This document shows, in pieces, positions 1-9,787 of a stretch of 64,000 nt of DNA; positions within the stretch are counted from its first letter, which is position 1, and each line of letters opens with the position of its first letter. Origin of the DNA: Azolla caroliniana (lineage: Eukaryota; Polypodiophyta). The translations under genes were made by a program, and so were the position numbers. The notes below the pieces were generated by a model that saw nothing but the letters and a program-made list of their open reading frames with translations, was not told the origin of the DNA and searched no databases. The stretch is from the NCBI GenBank assembly GCA_043228905.1, contig JBHGNT010000003.1:23374001-23438000 (forward strand), read 5' to 3'.

Positions 1-485
1 ACCAAAAGTTACAGACACAGAGTGGAGGGAGAGAGAGAGAGTGTGTGTGTGTGTGTGTGTGTGGTGTGTGTGTACTACTCACATGTCACGCATTCACGAG
101 ATAAACCTGATTCACTGGAAAATAGAGAGAGAGAGAGGAACAGAGGAGACACAGAGAAGAAAGAGAAAGAGAGAGATTAACAAGAATCACACAACAAACA
201 AACCAAAGAGTCTCATTCTGTGAAAATTCCAAGAGAAATTAATTGATAATCACCCAAAATACCCCTCCCAAAATCCCCCCCCCCAATTTACCCCCCACCT
301 TTCATTGTTTCCATTAGACCCCCCCATTACTCCTCTTCTCCGAAGCCTTCTCTTTTCCGAACCCGCCCATCATCTGCTCTCATTCATTCCGTTACCTCAT
401 CCTCGGCTCAACACCCAATCGATATACACACATGCATAAATGCAAACACACCCACTATTGGACTTCCGCACACGGATGATAAAAA
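1..485. other. Intergenic, simple-sequence rich
   Basis: No gene is seen. The stretch opens with a GA run (about 29-40) passing into a GT run (about 41-73). Around 260-400 it is pyrimidine-rich, with C tracts, on the plus strand. That could be part of a promoter or 5' leader, but no convincing coding sequence follows. Confidence 0.5.
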
Positions 486-901
486 ATGATCCATACTAAT
501 AATGTAGAAAGATCAGACACAGTCCTGCACATGCGCATACATACTCGCATGGGAACGCCCATTTGTCTGCTTGTGCACCTTTATGGAACGAGAGCGATGG
601 CTTCACATGTGGGAAACACAATGGGAGTACGAAATCAGATCATAGGACTTTATTATGTATCAATCTTAAATGTGTGCAATGCGTTCGAGCATATAAAGTT
701 AAAACCGCGGTGCGAGACAACCATGTTTGCGCACTGACTTTTGAGAAGCGCACATGTGTATGCACCAAGACGATTTTGAGGATATGTTACAAAATACGAA
801 AGCTCCAAAATGATGCGGAACGAGAGAGTGCAAGTGTGAAGCTTTCAAGCAAGTTGGCATTTGCCCATACATAGATGGAAATGCCTTTTCCACCGTGAAG
901 C

Positions 902-1115
902 ACGTCTCACAAAGGCACCAATAAACAACATAATTCAAAGAAAAATAAATTGTTTTGATAATGTATGTCGAGAATCTCCTAAAGTACATTATGAGTTTAG
1001 TTATTCACATGTCTCACAAAGGCACCAATAAACATCCCTAAGAGGAAAAATGTTAAATGTTTTCATAATGAATGTAAAGAATCCCTTAAAGTACATGATG
1101 ACCTAAATATAAGGA
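902..1115. repeat. Diverged tandem duplication, about 107 bp
   Basis: Two adjacent copies start at about 902 and 1009. They share TCTCACAAAGGCACCAATAA near the start and TCTCCTAAAGTACATTATGA versus TCCCTTAAAGTACATGATGA near the end. The copies differ at many positions, so the duplication is old. No coding function is visible. Confidence 0.7.
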
Positions 1116-4100
1116 AATCCATCAAATATTTTTAGATGCATACAAAGAATGGACTCACAGAAAAAGGAGAATATGGGAAAGTTAATCAAGAATTTCTCTC
1201 AAACCCAAGAGAAAGCACATGCATGTGGTAAATTTTGGAGAACATAAAAGGGAAATTGCCCCAACATCAATGGTAACTTACCTCTATGATGTTGTATATG
1301 AATGTGAGAACCTCTATGGGCACATAATTCTTAGAAAAATGTGGCGGTGTTCTCTTTCATATACATATACCTTTTTCTTTGCTCTTCACAATATGAGCAG
1401 AAATCTTCAAAGTATCATCTCAATTCTCAAACAATCAAATGGACATGAAAGAAAATTATTCTTGGATAAATGATGATTTTAATTGTGCACTACAACATGC
1501 ATACCTTATTATTGAGTACAAATCAGATCAAACCTTCACATAAAGTTGCAAATATAAATAATGAAAAGAAAAAGAAGATTTGCAGGATGAATAGTTGGTT
1601 CTCTAATTGCAAAGTTTATTTGAATATATAAACTGATGTGTTAATAGATTGAAAAGACAATATACGACCAATTAGGTTTTCTTGAATGCATCATTAAACC
1701 ATTGATCGGAGGGGAATCCTTTTATTGTTGCCTCGTACATTTCAAAATTTCATTTGATACAATGTAGAGGTGGCGCTTCGTATGTATTCTTCATGAACAA
1801 GTCTCAAGCCTCTATGTGAGTGGAGGTGATGAGGATTTCAAGATTGAGATGGAAAGGATAATTAAGCGATAAGTCTCAAACCAACGGCCTTTAGGCCAGA
1901 ATACATTACCTTCACCGAAATCACCACACATTGAATACAAAATTAAACATGGCACAACTTTCATTATTCAGATATATAATTACAATTGTTCCGCTTTTTT
2001 ATAATACCACTTTTAATTACTACTTTGTTGGTAATAATATTACTTCATTATATATGGGCGTTCAAAGCTTCTTTCTTCTTCCTTTTACGACAATATAAAA
2101 AACTTGGTAGTTACTAGTAATGTGAAAAGGGGAGAATATGCTCCATTTGGGGGTGGTTCACACTGTCTGCCATTAAGAACGCAACATCCAGCCCCCACCA
2201 AACCAGCACATCCTCCTCGGATTTCATCTCGCCTTTTCCTGTGCATGTGGCTCATCATGATCACGTTGCAACAATCTGAATCATCTTCCTTAGACACATT
2301 GATAATCATGACCACAATTGCAATGATCACAATCCTCTTTCAACATTCTCTCATATATTTCCTCATCCCATGGATCATCATGATTGTCAATCTCAATCCT
2401 TCCCTAACATCCTCTACTTAAAGATAGAGTGTCATTAATCAGTTTTCCTTTAGGTCCTTTGACCACTCCATCTTTATCATCTTGTGAAGTATCATCTCAA
2501 TCAATTTCCTTACAAATGGAAGAATTAGGAGCTTTAGAGGGCCTTCTATTTCTATTAACTCCTCCTAGTTATACACCATTGAGACAAGTTCCACCATTTG
2601 TGGACATCTAAAAGGTCCACCAGACAACCTTCATGCTAGGTCCACCAAATGTCAATGTATGTACATCACATGCTTTTAGAGCAAACAACAAGCATTTAGA
2701 GTGTTGAGACGAAAAGGGTTTTAAGATCAAGAAGGAAAAGATAATTAAAAGGGATATCACCATGCATTGAATACATGATAAGAGAACACTACTTTATTAA
2801 TCAAGTAAATAATTACGATTGGTTTTTCGTTGTTGTTCTTCCACTTTCTTTCCTTTTATCTTTCTCCAATTTTTTTTACATGTATGACACACACCCCTTT
2901 TAATGACCTATATTAGGTGCTTATATAAGTTTATCCATGCTCTAATGGTTGAGCACATGGTACCGGTTGGAGTTTGTAAGTGCGCATATGCATGTACGTA
3001 TTTTTATGCCATTAATGTCATAAGTAAAAACGCCTATACTATTACATCATTCTAGAGAAATATAATTATAAGTAATATCTCATCACTAGTGATATTGCGT
3101 CATTATGTAGGGGTATAGGGTTGAAAGCCATACATTGTTTTTTTTTCATTTCTAACAACGATACCCAATAATACTGTGAAAATGGGAGAATGTGCTCAGT
3201 TGGGAGGTGGTTCACGTAGCATCGCTTTGGCAACATGAAAATGTTATCCCATGGGCATGTTTGATGATGTATAGGAGAGATCGAGTACCAAATGAATACA
3301 CACTTGTTATTTCTCTAATGTACAAGAAGTTGATATATCATATACATATGGGGTGGAATTCATAAATAATCACTACTACAATTGGCAGTAAGTAAGGATG
3401 TCCACCGAATTTGAAACAGACAATTAAAGAGAATGTATATTAAAAAGTTATTCATGAGGTTACAATTAGGATGCATCGAAGTGCTTAAAGTCTCAAAGGG
3501 AAACTTTGGAAGAGAGAGGATAGAACCACGAGACCGAAGACAGAGGGCCAAAGGTTGGGTTCCCGTTAGGGTGGGAACTCTGACTTCACAAATGAAGGCT
3601 CTAGTCCTGATCTCATCTAAATGCTCATGGACACAAGTTCTTTGGTGAGGCAAAAACTAAACCAATCAATTATCATTTCTTTGATAATACATACATTATA
3701 ATGTCTTTCCAAGATGCACAAACCTTATGAGTCTTGGAAAACTTTAGGTTGCATAGGTTTGGTGTTCAAATAGGCAATGTGACAATTGGCCCACCATAGC
3801 CGCTATCACGCTATGGGACATTGAGAAATCCAGATGCAAAGCATGTCTCTCGGGAGAAGAAAGTTGACCAAGGGAAACAATCACTGTTGTATGATATGAT
3901 TTGGTGACGAATATTCAAGTTCAATATGAAGAGTTACAAGGCTCTTTAGACATTGTGGAAGTTGCGAGACTTTCCTTTCAACATTCATGGTTGGATTTGC
4001 CCTGGTGGACTATGTAAACAACGTGCCAAAGTGGTGTTACACCATGCCTAAATGGCTATATCCGCCTTGGCATCCCAACCATGAAGGTACATGCTATTTT

Positions 4101-4260
4101 TCTGAAATTTTACATGTGATAGGATGATCAACACAAAATGGTGATCCTGGAATATATGAAGATTATAATATCTTTTTGTTGTTCATGATCAATATCGGTT
4201 TTAGAGGAGTTTGATGACAAATAAAGAGGTCTGTGTTAGATAGGGTAATGTGGTACCAGT
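1116..4260. other. Intergenic, with a dispersed 41-bp motif
   Basis: No supportable gene in about 3 kb. A roughly 41-bp segment at 2121-2161 (beginning TGTGAAAAGGGGAGAATATG) recurs with changes at 3175-3215 in the same orientation, so part of the region is probably old transposon or duplicated sequence. A Pol III A-box-like string (TGGTTGAGCACATGG) lies near 2948, but no clear B box follows. Short ORFs here have no recognisable domains. Confidence 0.4.
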
Positions 4261-4484
4261 AGCGTGCTGCTAGCTGGCATTAGGGGGCCCTCCTTCCAAA
4301 TGCAACGCTTAGTGAGGCTGGGTTGTCCCTTAGCCCCATATCTTTATCTATTTGTAACCAAGCTTTATCTGCCTTCTTACAAGAACCAAGCAGTGGATTG
4401 CCCGTCCCCAATGTGTCTAAAGATATTCTGTTATCTGAATATGCCGACAATATAGTCCTCTTCCTATAGGGCAATGAGGAGATT

Positions 4485-5114
4485 TTGCAACAAGCAGAAC
4501 AACTTGTTGAAGACTTTTGCCAGGCCGTTGGTGCCAAGGTCAATTGGGATAAAACCCAAGGCCTCGGGTTCAACACACAAGAGAAACCAAGGTGGCAACA
4601 CCACGCCGATTTTAACTGGGTCCTAGATGGGATGACTTTCAAGTACCTAGGGTTTACGATGGGGAGGGCAATCCCCAAGGGAGCGCAATTGTTCAATGTG
4701 CAGTCCAAAACAAGCAGGAAGTTGAACCAGTGGAGCAGATCTAAACTAGCATTTGTTGGTAGGGTCCTTATTGTGAACCAGGTGATGTTTGCCACCATGT
4801 GCCACTCGGTCTCATGTTGGATTATGGACCCTACAAGTCTGCATGCGATTAAGGCTGCCATCAGGGGGTTTATATGGTCAAGTAAGGACAACCCAATGGC
4901 GGCTGTCAGAGTGTCACAATGCTGGTTAATGCAACCACGGGGCAAAGGGGAACTTGGCGTCATACACCTCTTAACACAGAGCCAAGCATTGCTAACCAAA
5001 ATGGTGGTTTGGTGTCTCTTTCTAGGTAAAGAGTGTTGGAAGGTACTCCTTCGCAACAAGTTGCACGCAGGGACTCCCAAGTATGGTAGGCCTTGGTCTA
5101 ACTCCTTGAACTAG
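4485..5114 (+). pseudogene. LINE-1 reverse transcriptase, C-terminal half
   Basis: About 209 codons remain open. The protein aligns by eye with the region after the YADD motif of LINE-2 and LINE-4. Landmarks are VNWDKTQGLGF, FKYLGFTMG, KLAFVGRVLIVNQV, a CHSVSCWI string and RGFIWS. The catalytic palm motifs are not in this piece. In an intact LINE this part would belong to the ORF2 polyprotein that performs target-primed reverse transcription. An ATG is present but the true start lay far upstream. Confidence 0.85.
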
Positions 5115-5837
5115 TGTTGCACAAACAAAGTCCCACCCAAGGTGGCCTGCCAACCAAAGGATAGGGTAACAAACTCCATCTTACAGCCATGGTGTCACAT
5201 GTGATAGCAGTTGGTCAAGCACACCCTAGAGACACTAATCGAATAGACTAGACAACCATTATTTTGGAATCCTCATGTGCAAACAAGTGACAACATGATG
5301 TTAGGGCTGCTTAAGGGCCTATTGTGGGGAAACCTTGCGCAAACATGGCTCCACTCTATATGCAATTGGAGAAGCATGGTGGTGCTCCAAGAGGAGCATA
5401 GGAGGACCCACTCCCTCCCCTCAAGGGAGTTATGAAAATGAGGAGATTGATAGCAAAGGCAGTTGACAAGGTTCTAGTGGGGGAGGTGAGAGGAGATGCA
5501 TGTTTCAATCTCTTTGATGAGGTTTGAATAGTTAAGTTGTTGAAGGGCTTGAGCGGACCTAGAGGAGCTACATTATTTGAAGAGGGCCAGAGCAAGGGCA
5601 AGTTGTGGCGCAAGTTGGTAACATCTAAAAGACAGATCCTGATGTTGCTAAGGTGGAACCCCATGGAAGTTGTGGGTCTACCCTTTTCGTCGCTTCATGG
5701 AACTAGAATGAGACCCAAGGGATTGCAAGTGGAAACATGGTCGCGATAGATTATACCACTTCTTCGAATAGAACACTAAATTGGGTCAAACTTTATAACC
5801 ACAGTTAGACGATCCCCTACGAAATGGCTGGCGGACA

Positions 5838-6138
5838 TTGAGCATCCCTAACGAGGTGCTCTGTACCTTTTGGAAGGGTCTTTGGCATCTCCACGTGCCT
5901 GAAAAGATCAAGCTCTTTTGGTGGCAGATCAACCATAACATTGTCCCTGTTGGCAAATGGCTAGGTAAACGTGGTGGCCCAATAGTTTGTCCACTTTGCT
6001 CTTCACCTATTAAGACTCTGAATCACTGTCTGTGGGGTTGCCCTCAAGCTCAAAGGGTATGGGATAGAGTGACTCGCCTCCTTGTTGCATGTGAAGTGGA
6101 AGGAACAACATCGTGGAGCGTTGCGGCTTGGATGGATC
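5838..6138 (+). pseudogene. LINE-1 zinc-binding RVT domain (zf-RVT-like)
   Basis: The reading frame contains FWKGLWHLHVPEKIKLFWWQ, then CPLC, then HCLWGCPQA. This is the CX2C...HX4C arrangement seen downstream of RT in plant LINE ORF2 proteins. The frame is cut at 6138 by the LTR element, whose terminal bases supply the apparent stop. Joining the flanks at the target duplication restores the downstream LINE sequence, although further stops are present. Confidence 0.85.
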
Positions 6139-6624
6139 TGTCATGAACACACCAACCGCTAACTCAGATGGAGCACGGATGATGGGGCAAAGAGCGTGGA
6201 ACTTAAGAAGCTAAGAATGACACAAGAGCATGAAGACAAAGATAAAGATCAAGGAGACAAGATGGGGTGAAACAAGAATACTAGATTGATGTGTCAATGA
6301 CTAGTGTTGAATCCCCTGAAAGGGACCAAGGAGGTTACACGTATTTTATACATGCTCCAAGATTGAATATCTCTACAATATACTCGAGAAATATCTCTAG
6401 AATATAGTCGTCTAGAATATGTCATACAATATTTCTAGAATATACTAACGACTAGAGTATTATCAATCAATTATGAAATGTACTATATGCGAGACTATAG
6501 AATACTAAACCATTATATACAAATGCATGCTCATATCAAAATGGTTGAGCATGACATCTTGTTGATGTGAGGTTGTAGGTTCAATACTCACCAACTATGT
6601 ATTTCATGTCACTGTGTCATGACA
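6139..6624 (+). repeat. 5' LTR of the TRIM-like element
   Basis: Starts TGTCATGA and ends TCATGACA. It has an AT-rich centre with repeated CTAGAATAT motifs. Near its 3' end an A-box-like TGGTTGAGCATG (6542-6553) and a B-box-like GGTTCAATACT (6579-6589) resemble a tRNA-type Pol III promoter. The two LTRs differ at many sites, so insertion is not recent. Confidence 0.88.
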
Positions 6625-6769
6625 TTATCCTCCCCTTTACGGTTGCTTTTTTGAAAGCGTGGTGTAGGGGTGAGTGGGAAGTGGAGCATGTGACTATGTC
6701 GTGACATTATCCTCCCCTTTACGGCCGCCTTTTCAAAAGCGTGGTGTAGGGGTGAGCAGGAAGTGGAGC
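6606..6769 (+). repeat. 82-bp tandem duplication across the LTR/interior junction
   Basis: Copies begin at 6606 and 6688. Each carries the LTR terminus (TGTCRTGACA), TTATCCTCCCCTTTACGG and AGCGTGGTGTAGGGGTGAG. The duplication therefore contains a second partial LTR end inside the element. Confidence 0.8.
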
Positions 6770-6772
6770 GCG

Positions 6773-7200
6773 GATGGGCGTGAGAAACCGTGTGTTGTCC
6801 TCACCGAAGACACGAACACCAACGGACGTGAGCGACCATGTGTGGTCCGCACCAGAAACTAGGTGAGCGACAATGTGCAGTCCTCACTGAAGACTAGAAC
6901 ACTGACGGGCGTGAGAGACCATGTGTGGTCCTCACCAAACACTGGAACACCGACGGGCATGCGCGACCATGTGCGGTCCTGACCGATAATTGGAACACAA
7001 ACGAGCGTGAGCGACCATGTGTGACCCTTCACCGGGAATTGGAACATGAACGACCATGTGCGGCCCTCACCGAGAATTGTAACATGAGAGACCATGTGCA
7101 GTCCTCACCGGGAACACAAACAAGCGTGAGCAACCATGCGGTCCTCACCAAGAACTGGAACACAAACGGGTGTTAGCAACCATGTGTGGCCCTCATCGGA
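6773..7200 (+). repeat. Minisatellite, about ten copies of a 35-48 bp unit
   Basis: The core GAGCGACCATGTGTGGTCCT followed by CACC recurs near 6779, 6828, 6863, 6910, 6958, 7006, 7049, 7084, 7126 and 7172. Several intervals are exactly 48 bp; others are shortened to 35-41 bp. A second short repeat of AAGCAATGACGGTAA type follows to about 7260. Confidence 0.85.
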
Positions 7201-7311
7201 AATTGGAAGCAATGACGGTAACTCTGGAAGCAATGACAGTGATGATGGTAATTCTAGAAGCAAGGATGATGATGAAGATGGATGATGCTTCTAGTTGGAG
7301 GGGATTAAAAC

Positions 7312-7791
7312 TGTCACGGACACACCCACCGCTAACTCGGACGGAGCAATGATGATGGGGCTAAGAGCATGGAACTTAAGAAGCTAGGAATGACACAAGA
7401 GCATGAAGACAAGATAAAGATCAAGGAGACAAGATGGGGCAAAACGAGAATACTAGATCGATGTGTCAATGACTGGTGTTGAATCCCCTGAAAGGAACCA
7501 AGGAGGTTACAAGTATTTTATACATGTTCCGAGATTGAATATCTCTAGAATATACTCAAGAAATATCTCTAGAATATACCCGTCTAGAATATGCCATACA
7601 ATATTTCTAGAATATACTAACGACTAGAATATTCTGATTTTGAAATGTACTATATGCTAGACTATAGAATATTAAACTATTATATACAAATGCATGCTCA
7701 TATCAAAATGGTTGAGCATGACATCTTGTTGATGTGAGGTTGTGGGTTCAATACTCACCAACTATGTATTTCGTGTCACTGTGTCGTGAGA
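7312..7791 (+). repeat. 3' LTR of the TRIM-like element
   Basis: Matches 6139-6624 along its length with scattered substitutions and small indels. The terminus reads TCGTGAGA rather than TCATGACA. It is directly followed by the second GGATC target copy at 7792-7796. Confidence 0.88.
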
Positions 7792-7796
7792 GGATC

Positions 7797-8430
7797 ACTC
7801 GATTGATAGCTAGACGGACGCCTTCAATGCAGACAGTTGGTGTTATGAATGCATGAGAGGTAAAATTGTTAAGACCACATCCCCTCAGTTCTGGGAGATT
7901 TGGATGTTGATCGTAGGCTTCACCTTGTGCTATCTATGGAAAGCATGTTACCTAAAGGGCTTCCAAGATCTATATGTATCCCCCTCGACGGAATGTATTA
8001 TGGATATATGGTTTGCGATTATCAGTTGCCTATGAGGGCAATTGGACGAGGTTTGTGGCCACTCCAATGATGTGGTCACTACCCGTTTGTGCTTCAGGCA
8101 AAAAAGGAACACGTCGATGGTGACGCAAGGAGGAAACAGTCCGAGGTGGAACTACCAGCCCCCACGCTAGTTGTTTCCTACTCACCTCCCACCCTCCCTT
8201 CGTTGTAGGCCACAGGATTCGGCTCGTACTGGTCATTGTTGAAGGACACTGTTTATAGCTATAGGTATCTACTTACATTAAGTAGTCAATTTGAAAGGCT
8301 ATGTATGTAATTTCATATTCTTGAACTCGGTCGGAGGGTGTTTCCCCGATTTATGTACAAACCCCCTTGTATAATCTTTTTGTAATAATTCTCCTAACTA
8401 ATGGGAAAGTAGCTTCGTTTTGAAAAATAA
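7797..8430 (+). pseudogene. LINE-1 C-terminus and 3' UTR, downstream of the LTR insertion
   Basis: The frame at 7853-8035 reads FWEIWMLIVGFTLCYLWKACY and DIWFAIISCL, typical of the end of a plant LINE ORF2 after its zinc-binding domain. The 3' UTR at 8040-8430 has a close relative, broken into two opposite-facing parts, at 29740-30260. It ends CTAACTAATGGGAAAGTAGC and an A-rich tail. Confidence 0.75.
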
Positions 8431-8437
8431 ATGTTGA

Positions 8438-8641
8438 GTGTCAATGATTGTAACATTATTGGTGTATAGCAACGATCAAGGAATCATTGTGAAAGAAGAT
8501 ATATCACTACATGTTGAATACGATGGAATTGGTGCTATGGGTTTTGGCATGACATCAACATTACTTGGTGATATGGACGTTGGTAGGGCAACAATATTAC
8601 TTAGGGAGAAGTTCATCGATTGTGGAGTTCATGTTTACGAA
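8438..8641 (+). CDS. Unknown ORF fragment interrupted by a hAT element
   Basis: About 66 codons are open from an ATG at 8444 to the hAT insertion, whose first three bases (TAG) make the stop. In the pre-insertion allele, with element and one TSD copy removed, the frame reads on through EPSLVRCEKFGGF to a TAA at about 9297, giving some 90 codons. I do not recognise the protein. The start abuts the LINE-1 tail, so the true N-terminus may have been lost. It could be a gene fragment or a chance ORF. Confidence 0.3.
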
Positions 8642-9219
8642 TAGCAATGGGCTCGGTTTCGGCTTAAACCGAACTTAACCGTTAAACCATGGTTTAAAAG
8701 GTTTATAAGTTCCAAAATAATTAAATGGTTTGGTTTTGTTTTAATTAATAATAAACGGTTCGGTTTCGGTTCGGTTCGGTTTTGAAATTAGGGTTTATAG
8801 GTTTTTGGGCTATATTGTTTTATCCCTTAAATGTTTATGTAATTTAATGGTTTAATTAATGTTTTTCATTGGTTTAATTCACCTAACTTAATTGTTTATT
8901 TAATCTAATGGCTCAATTAATCTCATTTATTTATTTATTTATTTTAACATAAATGCTTATTTAATTGTGTATTTTTATTTAATTAATTTTTTAATTAGCT
9001 TGGGTTAAATGTGGTTAGGTTTAAACTCTTTATTAAATGGTTCGGTTTGGTTTTAACTTTTCCCAAAATGGTTTTGGTTTAAATGGTTTAGTTTACCTTT
9101 TTTTTAAATGGTTTGGTTTAAATGTTCGAATGTTCATAAACGGTTTTGTTTGGTTTTTGTTTTATATAAAGGGTTTGGTTTGGTTTCAAGGCATCGAAAC
9201 CGAACCGGGCCCATTGCTA
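8642..9219. mobile_element. Non-autonomous hAT-type element (MITE-like), 578 bp, TSD TTTACGAA
   Basis: Terminal inverted repeats begin TAGCAATGGGCTCGGTTTCG on the left; the right end read in reverse begins TAGCAATGGGCCCGGTTCGG. The 8-bp sequence TTTACGAA lies at both 8634-8641 and 9220-9227, the size expected for hAT insertion. The interior is made of GGTTTGGTTT and CGGTTCGGTT strings with AT-rich spacers and has no transposase. An autonomous partner elsewhere must have moved it. Confidence 0.9.
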
Positions 9220-9787
9220 TTTACGAACCAAGTTTGGTAAGATGCGAGAAATTTGGAGGATTCATTCGAATTCTGGTGCAAAAGCTGAAAAGAACATAAC
9301 AGATCATGTATTGCAAGTGCAAAGACACTAAAAATGCAAGGACATTTTGAAGGGACATGAGATGCATGTTGAGAGTGAAAGAAAGGGGTTGTTTGGATGA
9401 AACATTATTCTTGGATGTTGAATATGAATAAGATTGGCTAGAAAAATAATAATATTTATCTTTATCTAGAAAGATTGGCTACGGTCAGTTAACATGGCTA
9501 CACAAGTGCATATCAGGCTGCTGAGGAGTGGTGAAGAGCAGGAGGTTTAGGGTTGCAGAGAGTGCTCGACATGCAGCAAATCGTCATCAAGTCTGTGTTG
9601 CCTAAGCCAACAGCGAATCGTTGAAGAATAGGTGTTTCTGTAACCAAGAGATGGCGGGGTTTCTGGTTGCAGAGTGTGCCCCAAACGCAGCCGAGCGGTA
9701 TCGAGTTTCCCTACTCCTCATGAATCAGGTAAGTCTCTTCAACTAGGGTGTAAGGTTAGTAGTAGGACTACACAGGGGCAACGAAAC

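Larger units (their letters stand above)
6139..7791 (+). mobile_element. Small non-coding LTR retroelement (TRIM-like), with TSD GGATC
   Basis: Two direct repeats of about 480 bp, 6139-6624 and 7312-7791, flank a 687-bp interior. The left repeat begins TGTCATGA and ends TCATGACA. The 5-bp sequence GGATC occurs at 6134-6138 and again at 7792-7796, a classic LTR target duplication inside LINE-1. A purine-rich tract (7297-7311) directly precedes the right repeat, as expected of a polypurine tract. No gag or pol is present and no standard initiator-Met tRNA primer site is evident. The interior is mostly minisatellite. Orientation follows the polypurine tract. Confidence 0.9.
4264..8430 (+). mobile_element. 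LINE-1: decayed 5'-truncated non-LTR retrotransposon, split by an LTR element
   Basis: Pieces in order: a scrambled RT segment with the RLGCPLAPYLYLF motif at about 4315; RT C-terminal half at 4485-5114; zinc-binding RVT domain at 5838-6138; then, after the inserted LTR element at 6139-7791, the LINE C-terminus and 3' UTR to about 8430. The tail carries the AACTAATGGGAA signature (8396-8407) followed by an A-rich end, as in other LINE copies in this window. ORF1, the endonuclease and the catalytic RT half are missing. Frameshifts and stops are frequent, so the copy is dead. I found no target duplication; the 5' boundary is approximate. Confidence 0.85.

Noticed and set aside
486-874. Overlapping Cys-rich frames as a zinc-finger gene
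   Set aside because: One frame starts with a non-ATG codon, the other is 83 codons without a clear motif, and the Cys spacing matches no family I know.
2938-3000. tRNA-derived SINE
   Set aside because: A-box-like TGGTTGAGCACATGG is present, but the expected B box GGTTCGANNCC is not, and no tail or target duplication was seen.
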